This document shows, in pieces, positions 16,801 to 23,945 of a DNA stretch of 28,881 bases. The stretch lies in the NCBI GenBank assembly GCA_964446285.1, contig CAYUNT010000033.1, positions 1 to 28,881 of the forward strand, written 5' to 3'. The DNA is from CAYUNT01 sp964446285. GTDB lineage: Bacteria; Sumerlaeota; Sumerlaeia; SLMS01; CAYUNT01. Under the pieces are notes generated by a model that searched no databases, was not told the origin of the DNA, and saw only the letters and a list, made by a program, of their open reading frames with translations. Both the position numbers and the translations under genes were made by a program. The stretch's first letter is position 1. Every line of letters starts with the position of its first letter.

Positions 16801-18242
16801 TCCAGCTCGATGTCGGTCGAGGCAGAGTAATTAAAGATGTGGGGAATTTCCGTCGTTGTCAGAGTTGCTGTGCTGTATTGAGTCAGGTTATCCGTAGTTC
16901 CCGGATCGTTGGAAACTTCGACCGTCGTCTTGTCCACGTCGTTCAGAGGATTGACTGTGAACTGGAGTTGGAAGAGCTCCGGTGTTTTATCCTGATTTTG
17001 CAAATCGCCTGCTGTCGCGACGGTGATATACACCCGGTTGGGATCGCCCGGCGACGGGTCGCTTACCGCGGGCGGAAGGCCTGAGCCAATGTAAACACCA
17101 ACCTGGCCGTAAACGGCGTTGCCCGGGTCGGGTGTTCCATAGGTGGCATATTCGCTCATGCTGGCAATAATGTTGGTCAGAGTCAATGTTCCCGAGGTGA
17201 AATGAACGCGCAGAGCGGTGAAGTGAGGAGTGCTCGCGCCGCTGTTTTGATCCACGAACACGTTCACAGACATTGTAGCGCCGCAATCCACTGGCTGAGT
17301 TTCGACCACGGAGGTTTTTACCACCGCTTCGGTCGAGCCGCTCAGACTAACGCTCACCGGCGAGGGATCATCCGGGTCGTCATGCGAAATTTCCAGGGCC
17401 GCCGTGCTCGCGCCCGCAACGACCGGGTTGAAATGCAGCGTGATGACTTTGTTAGCGCCGCCAGCGATCTGGAATGGGAGGGCCGGAGTGGCCGCATCAA
17501 GCGTGAAAGCGGATGCCTGCGCTCCGGTAAACTGGAGGTTTGTAATGGTAAGCGGATCGCCGCCCGCAATCGTGTTTTGGATCGTCACGGTCTGCGTCAG
17601 ATCGGAACCATAATAGGCGCCGAAGTTGCGCGAGAGCGGCGTGACATTGATGTCGGGCGCAACCGCCAAGGGGATGTTGGTTGTTCCTGAATTGTTAAAG
17701 GTATGGGCAATTTCAACAAATTGCAGGTTTGGATTGTCCCACCAGGCGAGATTGTTAACGCCGTCGGGGTCATTTGACACCGAAACTGTCGCTGTGGGAT
17801 TGGCGTTGGATGCCTTGACCTTGAAAGTCACCTGGAGGAGTGTGGCCGTTGTAATATCATTATACAGATCCCCCAGTGTGCCAATGTCCGAGGTGACAAG
17901 GTTGCCACCGGCTGGCTCCGCCGGCGGCAGAGAAGGCGAAGCATATACGCCCACGTCTCCGTAAGTGGGATCATCGTGATAACTTGCCACAATGCTGGTG
18001 ATTTCCAGCGAGTCCCCAGGATACGTGAAGCGCAACTGGCACATGGCGGGTGCATAGCCTGTTGTATTGGCGCTTACATACACATTCACGGTAAATGCGG
18101 ATTCCCGATTTACGGGACTGCCGGGAAATCCCCCGTCAACGGCGCTCGTGATTGTGGCGCTTTGCGCCAGGGCCAGCGTTCCCAGCATGGCCAATCCAAC
18201 CGCCATTGCGAGAGAGACAAAACGCGGTTTCATCTGGTTCAT
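13806..18242 (-). CDS. Giant secreted protein: cohesin-like segments, choice-of-anchor-D (ASH) array, discoidin-like end
   Basis: The protein has 1478 residues from the ATG at 18242; an ATG at 18233 is an alternative, and AAGGG lies about 11 bases upstream. Residues 1-26 are a signal peptide ending LALAQ. Residues about 28-190 and 307-477 are two related beta-rich segments with the pattern FTVNVYV, LRFTY or LRVHF, and LLQVTFKV or LFQLQFTV, resembling cohesin-type Ig folds. Eight ASH/choice-of-anchor-D domains of about 110 residues follow the pattern FGNVVVGQTPTMTFDITN, GLSI.G..A..YS, FAP..VG, hDDP...SP..V.L.GTG. One lies between the cohesin-like pair (194-305) and seven are in tandem (480-1250). 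The last 228 residues look like a discoidin/F5-8C-type domain (GHDSGGDRSFINCKVEID). A role in surface binding or attachment is likely. No cell-wall sorting signal or PEP-CTERM motif is seen at the C-terminus. Confidence 0.88.
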   Translation of the reverse strand: MNQMKPRFVSLAMAVGLAMLGTLALAQSATITSAVDGGFPGSPVNRESAFTVNVYVSANTTGYAPAMCQLRFTYPGDSLEITSIVASYHDDPTYGDVGVYASPSLPPAEPAGGNLVTSDIGTLGDLYNDITTATLLQVTFKVKASNANPTATVSVSNDPDGVNNLAWWDNPNLQFVEIAHTFNNSGTTNIPLAVAPDINVTPLSRNFGAYYGSDLTQTVTIQNTIAGGDPLTITNLQFTGAQASAFTLDAATPALPFQIAGGANKVITLHFNPVVAGASTAALEISHDDPDDPSPVSVSLSGSTEAVVKTSVVETQPVDCGATMSVNVFVDQNSGASTPHFTALRVHFTSGTLTLTNIIASMSEYATYGTPDPGNAVYGQVGVYIGSGLPPAVSDPSPGDPNRVYITVATAGDLQNQDKTPELFQLQFTVNPLNDVDKTTVEVSNDPGTTDNLTQYSTATLTTTEIPHIFNYSASTDIELDTFTPDVNLNPASLAFGGVYMNTTSTKTFDIENNGDDPLTISAITLTGSDSGAYSFDPAPPSTPFVIAGLGKQTISVKFAPTSLGSYTNAQVEVSHNDPLKTSPQVVDLDGTGVAGDIAFDPTAVAFGNVVVNQTPTQTFDIENNGTGPLTISSLSITGTDAARYSLVSPPSVPFQVNVSAVQTITVRFSPTALGATSAKVQVGHNDPFKATPQEVNLSGTGVAPDIAIAPTARDFGNVVVGQTPTMTFDITNNGTSALHITGLSIVGGSAGAYSVVSPATPVTIGIGLSATVTVQFDPPAVGTYNDAQVSVVHDDPFHTSPQYVDLDGSGVAPAISLSSSLLDFGDVVKGQVSDKSFTIENTGSSNLTISSIGLAGADAGKYSFLSPPATPFQIAPTGTQIISVRFTPAAVGTFNSASVQIGHDGQNTASPASVGLNGKGVIPAIAAAPASLSFGTVPEGNSSTRNLIVENTGEAPLTISTLEFSGFFTTNYSFDPNPTLPLNIAPSGSTNLTVKFTSPGAGTFNEILYIYHDGQNTASPLNVDLFSTGTAPGVFVSPGSVDYGNVILGQTPTQLVTISNTGSADLTITSLGIVGTESAPYSLVSPPSTPFVIGPSGSQQVTVQFAPVAAGLYDDAKLQVGHNATNTASPVDVPLSGTGVVADIDLSPATTAFGNLYLGLNSTKTFDIVNTGTSVLSVTSITLGGTNAASFALVSPPATPFNINPGLKHTISVNFEPMAVGPLTAKVTIASNDPDEPSVEENLTGTGEVFSLPNQSYALVSGATAYTQAETVIGQAVSTTDIINGMTGAVSGAGFHPATVPADAIGRANALANGLWDANSLTVIGADTGNTNPSFVIEYNFVAANLVADITEIRVFSGHDSGGDRSFINCKVEIDTGSGYTQLGSDNLRSGPFGLAKPNNPAVALVTWTDPGTLAQDVQKVRFTFYCVSHNSTGYFQAYNDNAAPANNYPNQGTIVKEIDVLGTTSIFNALGDWTMQ

Positions 18243-18760
18243 GAGTAAGTATTCCCTTTCCTCCATCCCACGCAGGAATGGATTTTGATGGGAGAAATCC
18301 AGGAAGGGGATTCCCGGAAAATCCTCCGAGCAGGAAGAAAAGCAACATAGAGGAGATTCATCCCTAGGCCAATCCCCATTGGCTTGCCCAAACGATGCTG
18401 CGGGATGTGGCCGCCTCTGGAATCCAGCGGGTCGAGGACGGCCTGCTCCTCTTGTGAAATGCGGAGTAAATCCGCTGTTACCACCTCCTTTTTAGATACC
18501 GTTCAGTGACTGCTTGTTCAAACGGACAGATTGAAACATTTGTCTTTCCTGTGGCTAGCATTACTTGCTCATGGAAAGAACCTCTCAGACAGTGCGACCA
18601 TTTCCCCTTTCCATCCCCCGGCCATGCATCCTGTTCTTTATTTCATCCCCTGGCCCGGGCCTCCTTGCGGAGTCTTGGGCTTTGTTGATGAAAATGGCTT
18701 TTCCCGTATGTGCTGCCTCCTGGTTGAAAGGAATCCACACAAATACTTACCTTTCGCCAA
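18243..18760 (-). other. Long structured 5' leader of the giant surface-protein gene
   Basis: No gene with a credible start lies here. On the minus strand it holds four short hairpins: GCGGA/TCCGC (18461-18475), GAGGA/TCCTC (18434-18451), GCCAAT/ATTGGC (18368-18383) and CCGGGAA/TTCCTGG with one mismatch (18299-18317). Directly 5' of the first is AAAAAGGAGGTGG (18479-18491), a near-perfect anti-16S match with no ATG at normal distance. The only candidate is a GTG inside it (18484), whose 81-codon frame ends at TGA overlapping the giant gene's ATG (ATGA). Just upstream is a 15-codon frame (18539-18492) with AGGAAAG before its ATG. These could be leader peptides, a riboswitch-like RNA or chance; I cannot decide from sequence. 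Confidence 0.4.
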
Positions 18761-18765
18761 TGCGA

Positions 18766-18794
18766 AGGATAGGAAACCGGATGAAGGCTGTCAA
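18766..18794 (-). promoter_or_regulatory. Promoter of the giant surface-protein gene
   Basis: On the minus strand a perfect TTGACA (18794-18789) and TATCCT (18771-18766) are separated by 17 bases. The predicted start near 18759 gives a leader of about 517 nt to the ATG at 18242. This is the best sigma-70-type match in the window. Confidence 0.5.
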
Positions 18795-19141
18795 GAGAGA
18801 AGTCCCTATATGTTCCCCGAAAAATCCTCAGGCCTCAGGGGCTTGCGCGGGAGCCGGATAGCGGCATTTCCGGGAAAAGCAGAAATCCTTTGCACCGGCT
18901 TCTGGCGCGGAATTTGTTGTTACAACAACCGAATCCGCGATTCGCTCCGCAAATGGGCTGGTCTCCGGGTTCTCTCCCATTGTTACGGGCAAACCCCTAG
19001 GCGCTCCAGCCACCTCCTGCTGTTTTGAAAATTTTCAGGCGTCTTAATTATCCGCTCGAAAATGTATTCGCTATATTTCAGGGGCAAAATCGAAGCGAGG
19101 AATTCCAGCCTTCCGGGGGCGGGAGAAACCAGAAAAATGGA
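18795..19141. other. Non-coding stretch between the giant-gene promoter and the methyltransferase
   Basis: This lies downstream of the methyltransferase stop and upstream of the promoter at 18766-18794. Apart from the two adjacent palindromes at 18914-18944, I see no gene, no clear terminator and no RNA gene. A second AGGAGGTGG motif occurs on the minus strand near 19010-19018, again without a start codon at normal distance. Confidence 0.5.
18914..18944. promoter_or_regulatory. Two adjacent 15-bp palindromes upstream of the giant-gene promoter
   Basis: TTGTTGT-T-ACAACAA (18914-18928) and CGAATC-CGC-GATTCG (18930-18944) are both perfect dyads and are separated by one base. They lie about 120 bp upstream of the -35 element on the minus strand. 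Dyads of this size are typical of dimeric regulator sites. No regulator gene is nearby, so operator function is a guess. Confidence 0.35.
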
Positions 19142-19951
19142 TCAGGTTTCCGCTTCCAGCCGCCCGTAGCAAAGGCGGGTCCGGTAGTGAATGGCCACAT
19201 GCCCCGCCCGTTCCCGCCTTGCATGCAAATCCCGGAGCGCCTTCTCCATAAAAGCATAATTGGCATCTCCCGGAAGGGGCGCATACGAACAAGACAGCGT
19301 GCGCCCGAGCAACCCCTCGAAATCCAGGACTTGACGATTGGCGAATTGGGCCTCGGCGGCCACCCCCGGAGAAAAAAACGCAGCCGCGCTGTCAAGTGAT
19401 TCTTCTTGTCGGCGCTCGATCCGGTCGTAGTCTAGGCAGCAGCGCCGCAGAATCTCATCGTATTCGCGCATGAAGTCCGAGGCATCGGACAAGCGCCGGT
19501 TCCAAACCAGGATCACCCATCCGCCTGGCCGAAGGATTCGCGAAAACTCCCGCCTTGCCTCCTGGGGATGGAACCAATGGCCTGCTTGGGCCGCCGTCAC
19601 ACAATGGACGCTAGCATTCGGCAAAGGGACGGCCTCTGCGCTGCCGGCCACGCTGCGGAAACTGGGATAGCCGCCCAGCGTCCGCTCGGCAATCGCTCGC
19701 ATCTCCTCGTTCGGCTCCACGGCATACGCGATATGGCCTGCTTCCAGAAGCATCCGCGTAAAAATCCCCGTTCCCGACCCAACATCCGCCACAATCCATT
19801 CGGGCGCGAGGCCGATAGTTTGGCGTAAAAAAGGAAGCAACTCCGCGGGATAACCGGGCCGCCATCGCTCGTAAAGCTCGGCGCGGCCGTTGAAACGCCG
19901 CGCGGTGGGCGGAGGCGGAACAGGTGTCTTGTGTGGGCATTGGTCATTCAT
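19142..19951 (-). CDS. Class I SAM-dependent methyltransferase
   Basis: The protein has 269 residues from the ATG at 19951. After a Pro-rich start, FNGRAELYERWRPGYP is the typical entry of small-molecule methyltransferases of the Methyltransf_11/25 group. Motif I is VADVGSGTG (54-62), the acidic ribose-binding residue is in AVEPNEEM (about 79), and motifs II/III are AQAGHWFH and LRPGGWVILVWN. The C-terminal half (LDYDRIERRQ to the end) is a variable cap that should define the substrate, which cannot be named. The gene is divergent from the ABC ATPase, with a 197-nt spacer in which I found no clear promoter. Confidence 0.88.
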   Translation of the reverse strand: MNDQCPHKTPVPPPPTARRFNGRAELYERWRPGYPAELLPFLRQTIGLAPEWIVADVGSGTGIFTRMLLEAGHIAYAVEPNEEMRAIAERTLGGYPSFRSVAGSAEAVPLPNASVHCVTAAQAGHWFHPQEARREFSRILRPGGWVILVWNRRLSDASDFMREYDEILRRCCLDYDRIERRQEESLDSAAAFFSPGVAAEAQFANRQVLDFEGLLGRTLSCSYAPLPGDANYAFMEKALRDLHARRERAGHVAIHYRTRLCYGRLEAET

Positions 19952-20148
19952 GATATATGGTCAAGATATTGAGGGGCGGCTTGATTTATTCGCTGGGCGC
20001 GTTCTTTGCTTGTCGGGGCAAAGGCGCTTGTGGCAAAGGGTTTGGCCGTTGAAACTGCGCGTCTTGGCGCTCGCGGCGCTCTCGCCCTTCCTAGGTCCAG
20101 ACTCCCCGCTGCCGCAAGCGATTCCGCTGGTCCGCCCGGATTTTCGCA

Positions 20149-21348
20149 ATGACCGACACTTCCAGTTGCATCCACCCAGCCTCCTCAGGCGTCGCCGCGC
20201 CCCTGCCTAATGATGGGGCCAGGGCGCTTTTGCAGGTACGCGACCTGCAAAAATGGTTCCCTGTGCGCAAGGGCCTCTTCTCGCGCGTGGCCGGGCAGGT
20301 CAAGGCCGTGGACGGGATCAGTCTCGATGTCCACCAAGGCGAGACGGTTGGGCTGGTGGGGGAGTCGGGATGCGGAAAAACCACGGTGGGGCGGCTGATC
20401 CTGCAGTTGATCGAAGCCACGCGCGGCGACGTCCGCCTCAACGGCTCGCCGAATCTCTGCGCGCTGTCGCAGCGCCAGTTGCTCCCATACCGGCGGCGGA
20501 TGCAGATGATCTTTCAAGACCCGTATTCGTCGCTGAATCCGCGCATGACCGTCGGCTCGATCATCGGCGAGGCGCTGGCGATCCACCGGCTTGCGGCGGG
20601 CGAGGCGCGGCGGCGGCGCGTCGAAGAACTTCTTGAACAAGTGGGCTTGGCGCCCGAGGCCGTTCGCAAATTTCCCCACGAATTCAGCGGCGGACAGCGC
20701 CAGCGCATCGGCATTGCGCGCGCCCTCGCCGTTGAGCCGGAACTCATTGTCGCTGACGAGCCGGTTTCCGCCCTCGATGTGTCGATCCAGGCGCAGATCA
20801 TCAACCTGCTCGAACGCTTGCAGCGCGAGATGAACCTCGCCTACATCTTCATTTCGCACGATTTGTCTGTGGTTGGGCATCTGGCGCGCCGGGTTTTCGT
20901 CATGTATTTGGGGCGGATTGTGGAAGAAGGCGCAAAAACAGATGTGTTCAGCCGCCCGCTGCATCCTTATACGCGGCCGCGGCTGACGGCCGTCCCACAG
21001 CCCGCTCCCGAGCGCAAGAGCAAGCGGATCATTCTCGAAGGCGACGTGCCCAGCCCGCTCAATCCGCCGCCCGGGTGCCATTTCCATCCGCGCTGCCCCA
21101 TGCGATTCGGACCCTGTGATTCGGATGCGCCGATTTTGCAATGCCCCGGCGCGGGGGGTGATGCAAACGGGACCTCCACTGGAAATGCCTCGAACGCCGC
21201 CAAGAACGCCTCTGGCGCCTCTGGAACTCCTCACCGAGTGGCCTGCCATTTGTATGACGCTCGGTTCCGGTCGCAGATTCCGGCGGAAAAGTGGGAAAAG
21301 TTCAAGAGCGCCGCCGCCGGGACGAAAGCCTCCTCTCCACTCGCCTGA
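20149..21348 (+). CDS. Oligopeptide/dipeptide-type ABC transporter ATP-binding protein (OppF/DppF-like)
   Basis: The protein has 399 residues and belongs to the peptide/nickel importer ATPases that power uptake through DppBC/OppBC permeases. The Walker A is GESGCGKT (71-78), Q-loop Gln123 is in IFQDPYSSLNPRMT, the signature is SGGQRQR (180-186), Walker B is LIVADEP (199-205) and the H-loop is His237 in ISHDLS. The C-terminal oligo_HPY region has HPYTR and the Cys cluster CHFHPRCP...C. Between that cluster and the closing VACHLYD is an Asn/Gly/Ala/Thr-rich insert of about 25 residues not usual in the family. No permease, binding protein or second ATPase is in the window, so it is an orphan here. 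The glycosyltransferase starts 14 nt downstream. Confidence 0.92.
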   Translation: MTDTSSCIHPASSGVAAPLPNDGARALLQVRDLQKWFPVRKGLFSRVAGQVKAVDGISLDVHQGETVGLVGESGCGKTTVGRLILQLIEATRGDVRLNGSPNLCALSQRQLLPYRRRMQMIFQDPYSSLNPRMTVGSIIGEALAIHRLAAGEARRRRVEELLEQVGLAPEAVRKFPHEFSGGQRQRIGIARALAVEPELIVADEPVSALDVSIQAQIINLLERLQREMNLAYIFISHDLSVVGHLARRVFVMYLGRIVEEGAKTDVFSRPLHPYTRPRLTAVPQPAPERKSKRIILEGDVPSPLNPPPGCHFHPRCPMRFGPCDSDAPILQCPGAGGDANGTSTGNASNAAKNASGASGTPHRVACHLYDARFRSQIPAEKWEKFKSAAAGTKASSPLA

Positions 21349-21362
21349 TTTCGACGCGAGGA

Positions 21363-23042
21363 ATGAACGTGGCCTGCAAACTATCTCGCTCGGGAAGCCT
21401 GGGAATCGTCCTCGCCGTCTGGGCGGCGCTGGCCTTGATGCGTGCCGCCGCCCCCTCGACGCTTGCGGACAAAGACCAGCCGCGCGTGGCCTGCTATGTG
21501 CTGGATGTCGTAGATCGCGGACGCTGGATTCTCCAGTATTCCGACGGCAACGACTTCGCCACCAAACCGCCGCTCTATCCCTGGATTTCCGCCGCCATTT
21601 CGCTCTCTACGGGCAAGGTGAACGACGCCACCCTTCTTGCTCCGGCGCTAATTTTCAGCCTGCTGGGTGCGCTGACGATGTGGGGCCTGGGGCGCCATCT
21701 GGGCGTTCAGGCGGGCCGAACCGGATACTGGGAAGTGGAGCGCCCCGTCGGCCAGGAACAGGAGGACGACCGCCCTGTGGCGCTGGAGTATTGCGGAAAC
21801 GCGCTCGGTTGCGTCGCGGCGCTGGTGTGGATTTTTACGTATCATATCTACCGCCTGCAATGGACGGCGCGGACGGACATGCTGGTGGCGGCGCTGACGC
21901 TGGCCGCGCTCGGGGCCAATGCGCGGCTTCAGCGCGAACATTTCGAAGGCCAATGGGGATGGCGCGGGCTGTTCTGGCTGGCGGTCGCGCTCGGGCTGCT
22001 TGCCAAAGGACCGGTGATCCTGGCCGCCGTGTATGGGGCGCTGGTGGTGGAAATGCTTGTGCGCCGCAGTTTCCGCCCCCTGACAGCGCATTGGCCGCTG
22101 CTGGGGCTGCCGCTGGCGCTCGCGGCGTTTTTCGCGTGGTTTGGCGCGGCGTGGCACGTCGGCGGCGAGGCCTTCTGGAACCGCGTCGTTAAAGGCGAAT
22201 TGATCGACCACCTCGTCAAGGAAGCCGGTTCGGCGCGCGAATCGAAGAGTTACTTCTATTATCTGCCCGTGTTTGCCGGGCGGTTTGCGCCGTGGAGCCT
22301 CGTGCTGCTGGCGGCGCTTCCGCGATGGGGCCGCGAGAGGCTGCTCGGGCGCGATCATCCGTTTGCCGCGCCCGCGGCCTGGACGCTTGGGATTTTGCTC
22401 GCGTTTTCGCTGATTCGCGCCAAACGCCCCGACCACATTTTGCCCGTGTATGGCCCGGCGTCTCTGCTCGTGGGCGTGGTGATTCTCGATTGGATGCGCC
22501 AAGGCTGGGCGGCGTTCGGGTGGCGAAAAAAAGACCTGCGATGGCGCTTTTCGCCCGAGGCCGATCCGGGCATGAAGGGGCGGATGCGGATTTTTGCGCT
22601 GATTCTCGCGCTGGTGCTTTTGTTTTTCGCCGCGTATTTCCAGTTTTGGTCCGAGGGCGCGCGCACGGGCGACGGCGACCGCGCACGGCGTTTCGGATTG
22701 GCGGCGAAGGCGATTATCGAGAAAAATCCCGCGCCGCTCTATTATTTTTATCCGCAAAACTCGATAGTGCAATTTTACATGCGCACGAACGACGTTCCGC
22801 TCGAATCGAGCAATGTCGCCGAAACGCTCCATGCCATGCTGCGGGGTTTGGCGCCGGCCGATAAGGCGGCATCCCAACCGGCTGGTCCGAAATTTGTGTG
22901 GATCATCATGCGCGAGGAATCGTTGATATTTTTGCAGAAGAAACTGGGCGGCGACATCCAATTGGAAACACGGCTTCGCGGCGACGATCCCAAACGCCCA
23001 TCGAACTCCTTCCTTCTCCTCCGCGCCGCGCTCGCGGAATGA
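21363..23042 (+). CDS. ArnT-like GT-C glycosyltransferase, integral membrane
   Basis: The protein has 559 residues from the ATG at 21363. GCGAGGA touches that ATG, so the GTG at 21369, about 7 bases after GAGG, may be the true start. The PMT/ArnT family moves sugars from polyprenyl phosphate to lipid A, proteins or polysaccharide on the outer face of the inner membrane. After the first membrane segment comes ADKDQPR (Asp36/Asp38), the place of the catalytic Asp-Glu loop, followed by KPPLYPWI as in ArnT. Roughly ten further hydrophobic segments follow, with LAKGPVIL and RAKRPDHILPVYGP as conserved loops. A soluble C-terminal part begins near 455. The loop GYWEVERPVGQEQEDDRP after the third segment looks like an added insert. 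The acceptor is unknown. Confidence 0.88.
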   Translation: MNVACKLSRSGSLGIVLAVWAALALMRAAAPSTLADKDQPRVACYVLDVVDRGRWILQYSDGNDFATKPPLYPWISAAISLSTGKVNDATLLAPALIFSLLGALTMWGLGRHLGVQAGRTGYWEVERPVGQEQEDDRPVALEYCGNALGCVAALVWIFTYHIYRLQWTARTDMLVAALTLAALGANARLQREHFEGQWGWRGLFWLAVALGLLAKGPVILAAVYGALVVEMLVRRSFRPLTAHWPLLGLPLALAAFFAWFGAAWHVGGEAFWNRVVKGELIDHLVKEAGSARESKSYFYYLPVFAGRFAPWSLVLLAALPRWGRERLLGRDHPFAAPAAWTLGILLAFSLIRAKRPDHILPVYGPASLLVGVVILDWMRQGWAAFGWRKKDLRWRFSPEADPGMKGRMRIFALILALVLLFFAAYFQFWSEGARTGDGDRARRFGLAAKAIIEKNPAPLYYFYPQNSIVQFYMRTNDVPLESSNVAETLHAMLRGLAPADKAASQPAGPKFVWIIMREESLIFLQKKLGGDIQLETRLRGDDPKRPSNSFLLLRAALAE

Positions 23043-23066
23043 CAAACACCACGGCGCCAGGAAACG

Positions 23067-23402
23067 ATGAAACTTTCCCCGAACGCGATCATTGCCATCG
23101 AAAAACTAACCCGCTATCTCCTTCTTCCCCAGGTGCGGGGAAATAAATCCGCCTTTCTTGCAAGGGCGGGCTATTCGCCAGGCAACTTTGAGCGCCTTCG
23201 GGATGATCTGCGGACCCAGATACTGACTTTGGAAGCCTATCCGGTTGAGAAGACAGAATTCGGCCAAATCTATGAAATCGCTGGTCTTTTGCGAGGTCCT
23301 AACGCGACAGAATTGCGTGTGCGAACCATCTGGATGACCGAGCATTTGACAGGCATTACGAAATTTATTACTCTCTTCTCAGCCAAGGGAGGAGGAGATT
23401 AG
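23067..23402 (+). CDS. DUF6883-like small protein
   Basis: The protein has 111 residues, with AGGA four bases before the ATG. The pattern fits what I know of the DUF6883 family: an N-terminal AIIAIEKLTRYLL, then GNKSAFLARAGYSPGNFERL, a short helix, KTEFGQIYEIAGLLRGPN, and RTIWMTEHLTGITKFIT. These proteins are small, soluble and without known catalytic residues. They often sit beside a DUF4926 gene, as here (16 nt to the next start), and the pair is sometimes treated as toxin-antitoxin-like or as part of mobile defence cargo. No function is proven. It starts 24 nt after the glycosyltransferase stop and may be read from the same transcript. Confidence 0.75.
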   Translation: MKLSPNAIIAIEKLTRYLLLPQVRGNKSAFLARAGYSPGNFERLRDDLRTQILTLEAYPVEKTEFGQIYEIAGLLRGPNATELRVRTIWMTEHLTGITKFITLFSAKGGGD

Positions 23403-23418
23403 GCCGAGAGGATGCGCT

Positions 23419-23664
23419 ATGGACTTTGATCTTTACACCGATGCGGCGCTTTCGCTGGACCTTCCGCAACACAGGCTGCGGCGCGGCGATATTGTTAAAA
23501 TTGTGGACCGTCATCCCGGCCCGGATGGCTCCTTTGGATATTCCATTGAAGTTCTGAATGCCCTTGGCGAGACCATTCTAGTGACTGCTGTTCCCGCCGC
23601 GTTGCTCGAGCCATTGCGAGAAGATGAAATTCTTTGCGCCCGAACCATAAACGCGCAAAGATGA
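23419..23664 (+). CDS. DUF4926-like small protein
   Basis: The protein has 81 residues from the ATG at 23419, with GAGAGG about 6 bases upstream. ALSLDLPQHRLRRGDIVKIVD, read as two short strands, followed by YSIEVLNALGETILVTAVP, is the compact beta-barrel pattern of DUF4926 (leucine/proline start, LRRGD turn, E.L...G.T...TV). Its partner is the DUF6883-like gene 16 nt upstream. It lacks a DNA-binding motif. The downstream spacer carries four palindromes. Confidence 0.72.
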   Translation: MDFDLYTDAALSLDLPQHRLRRGDIVKIVDRHPGPDGSFGYSIEVLNALGETILVTAVPAALLEPLREDEILCARTINAQR

Positions 23665-23731
23665 TTCCTTTCTTTGACCTGTTTTTGTTGTTTGGCCGCA
23701 ATACGGTGAAATTTCGTCATCTATCAGTCGC

Positions 23732-23871
23732 CCCGCGATTCATCGCGGGATTCGGCAAGCGTGAAATCCTCAAACCGTTTCAACGGTTTAGGAATGCGTC
23801 CAACCCCGCCAGAAAAACCGTTGAAACGGTTGGAGATGACAATGGCATCCTTGCCCACGGGTTAAAACCCG
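23732..23871. repeat. Four REP-like palindromes (BIME-like cluster)
   Basis: The four palindromes are CCCGCGAT-TC-ATCGCGGG (23732-23749), AAACCGTT-TC-AACGGTTT (23772-23789), AACCGTT-GA-AACGGTT (23816-23831) and CGGGTT-AA-AACCCG (23858-23871). The second and third are the same core in opposite orientation, as in bacterial interspersed mosaic elements. All share an apical G(A/T)TTNA(A/T)C-type centre on one strand while the stem differs. They fill the 281-nt spacer between convergent genes and could also serve as a bidirectional transcript end. No RAYT transposase is in the window. Confidence 0.65.
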
Positions 23872-23945
23872 CGGCGAATGATAGCATTTCAGCCTCCATC
23901 TCTTATGTTCTTTTCCTTGTGCTCTTATAGACACTGTATTGGGAC

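Noticed and set aside
18239..18484. 81-codon minus-strand frame overlapping the giant gene's start by ATGA
   Set aside because: Its GTG start lies within the GGAGGTG motif itself, so it has no usable ribosome spacing, and the product has no recognisable features. It is kept only as part of the leader finding.
18481..18495. CCACCTCCTTTTT resembling the 3' end of 16S rRNA on the plus strand
   Set aside because: No other 16S sequence lies upstream. It is better read as an anti-16S-complementary motif on the minus strand.
18531..19028. 165-codon plus-strand frame in the promoter region
   Set aside because: It has no ribosome site or homology, unusual composition, and lies over the minus-strand promoter and dyads.
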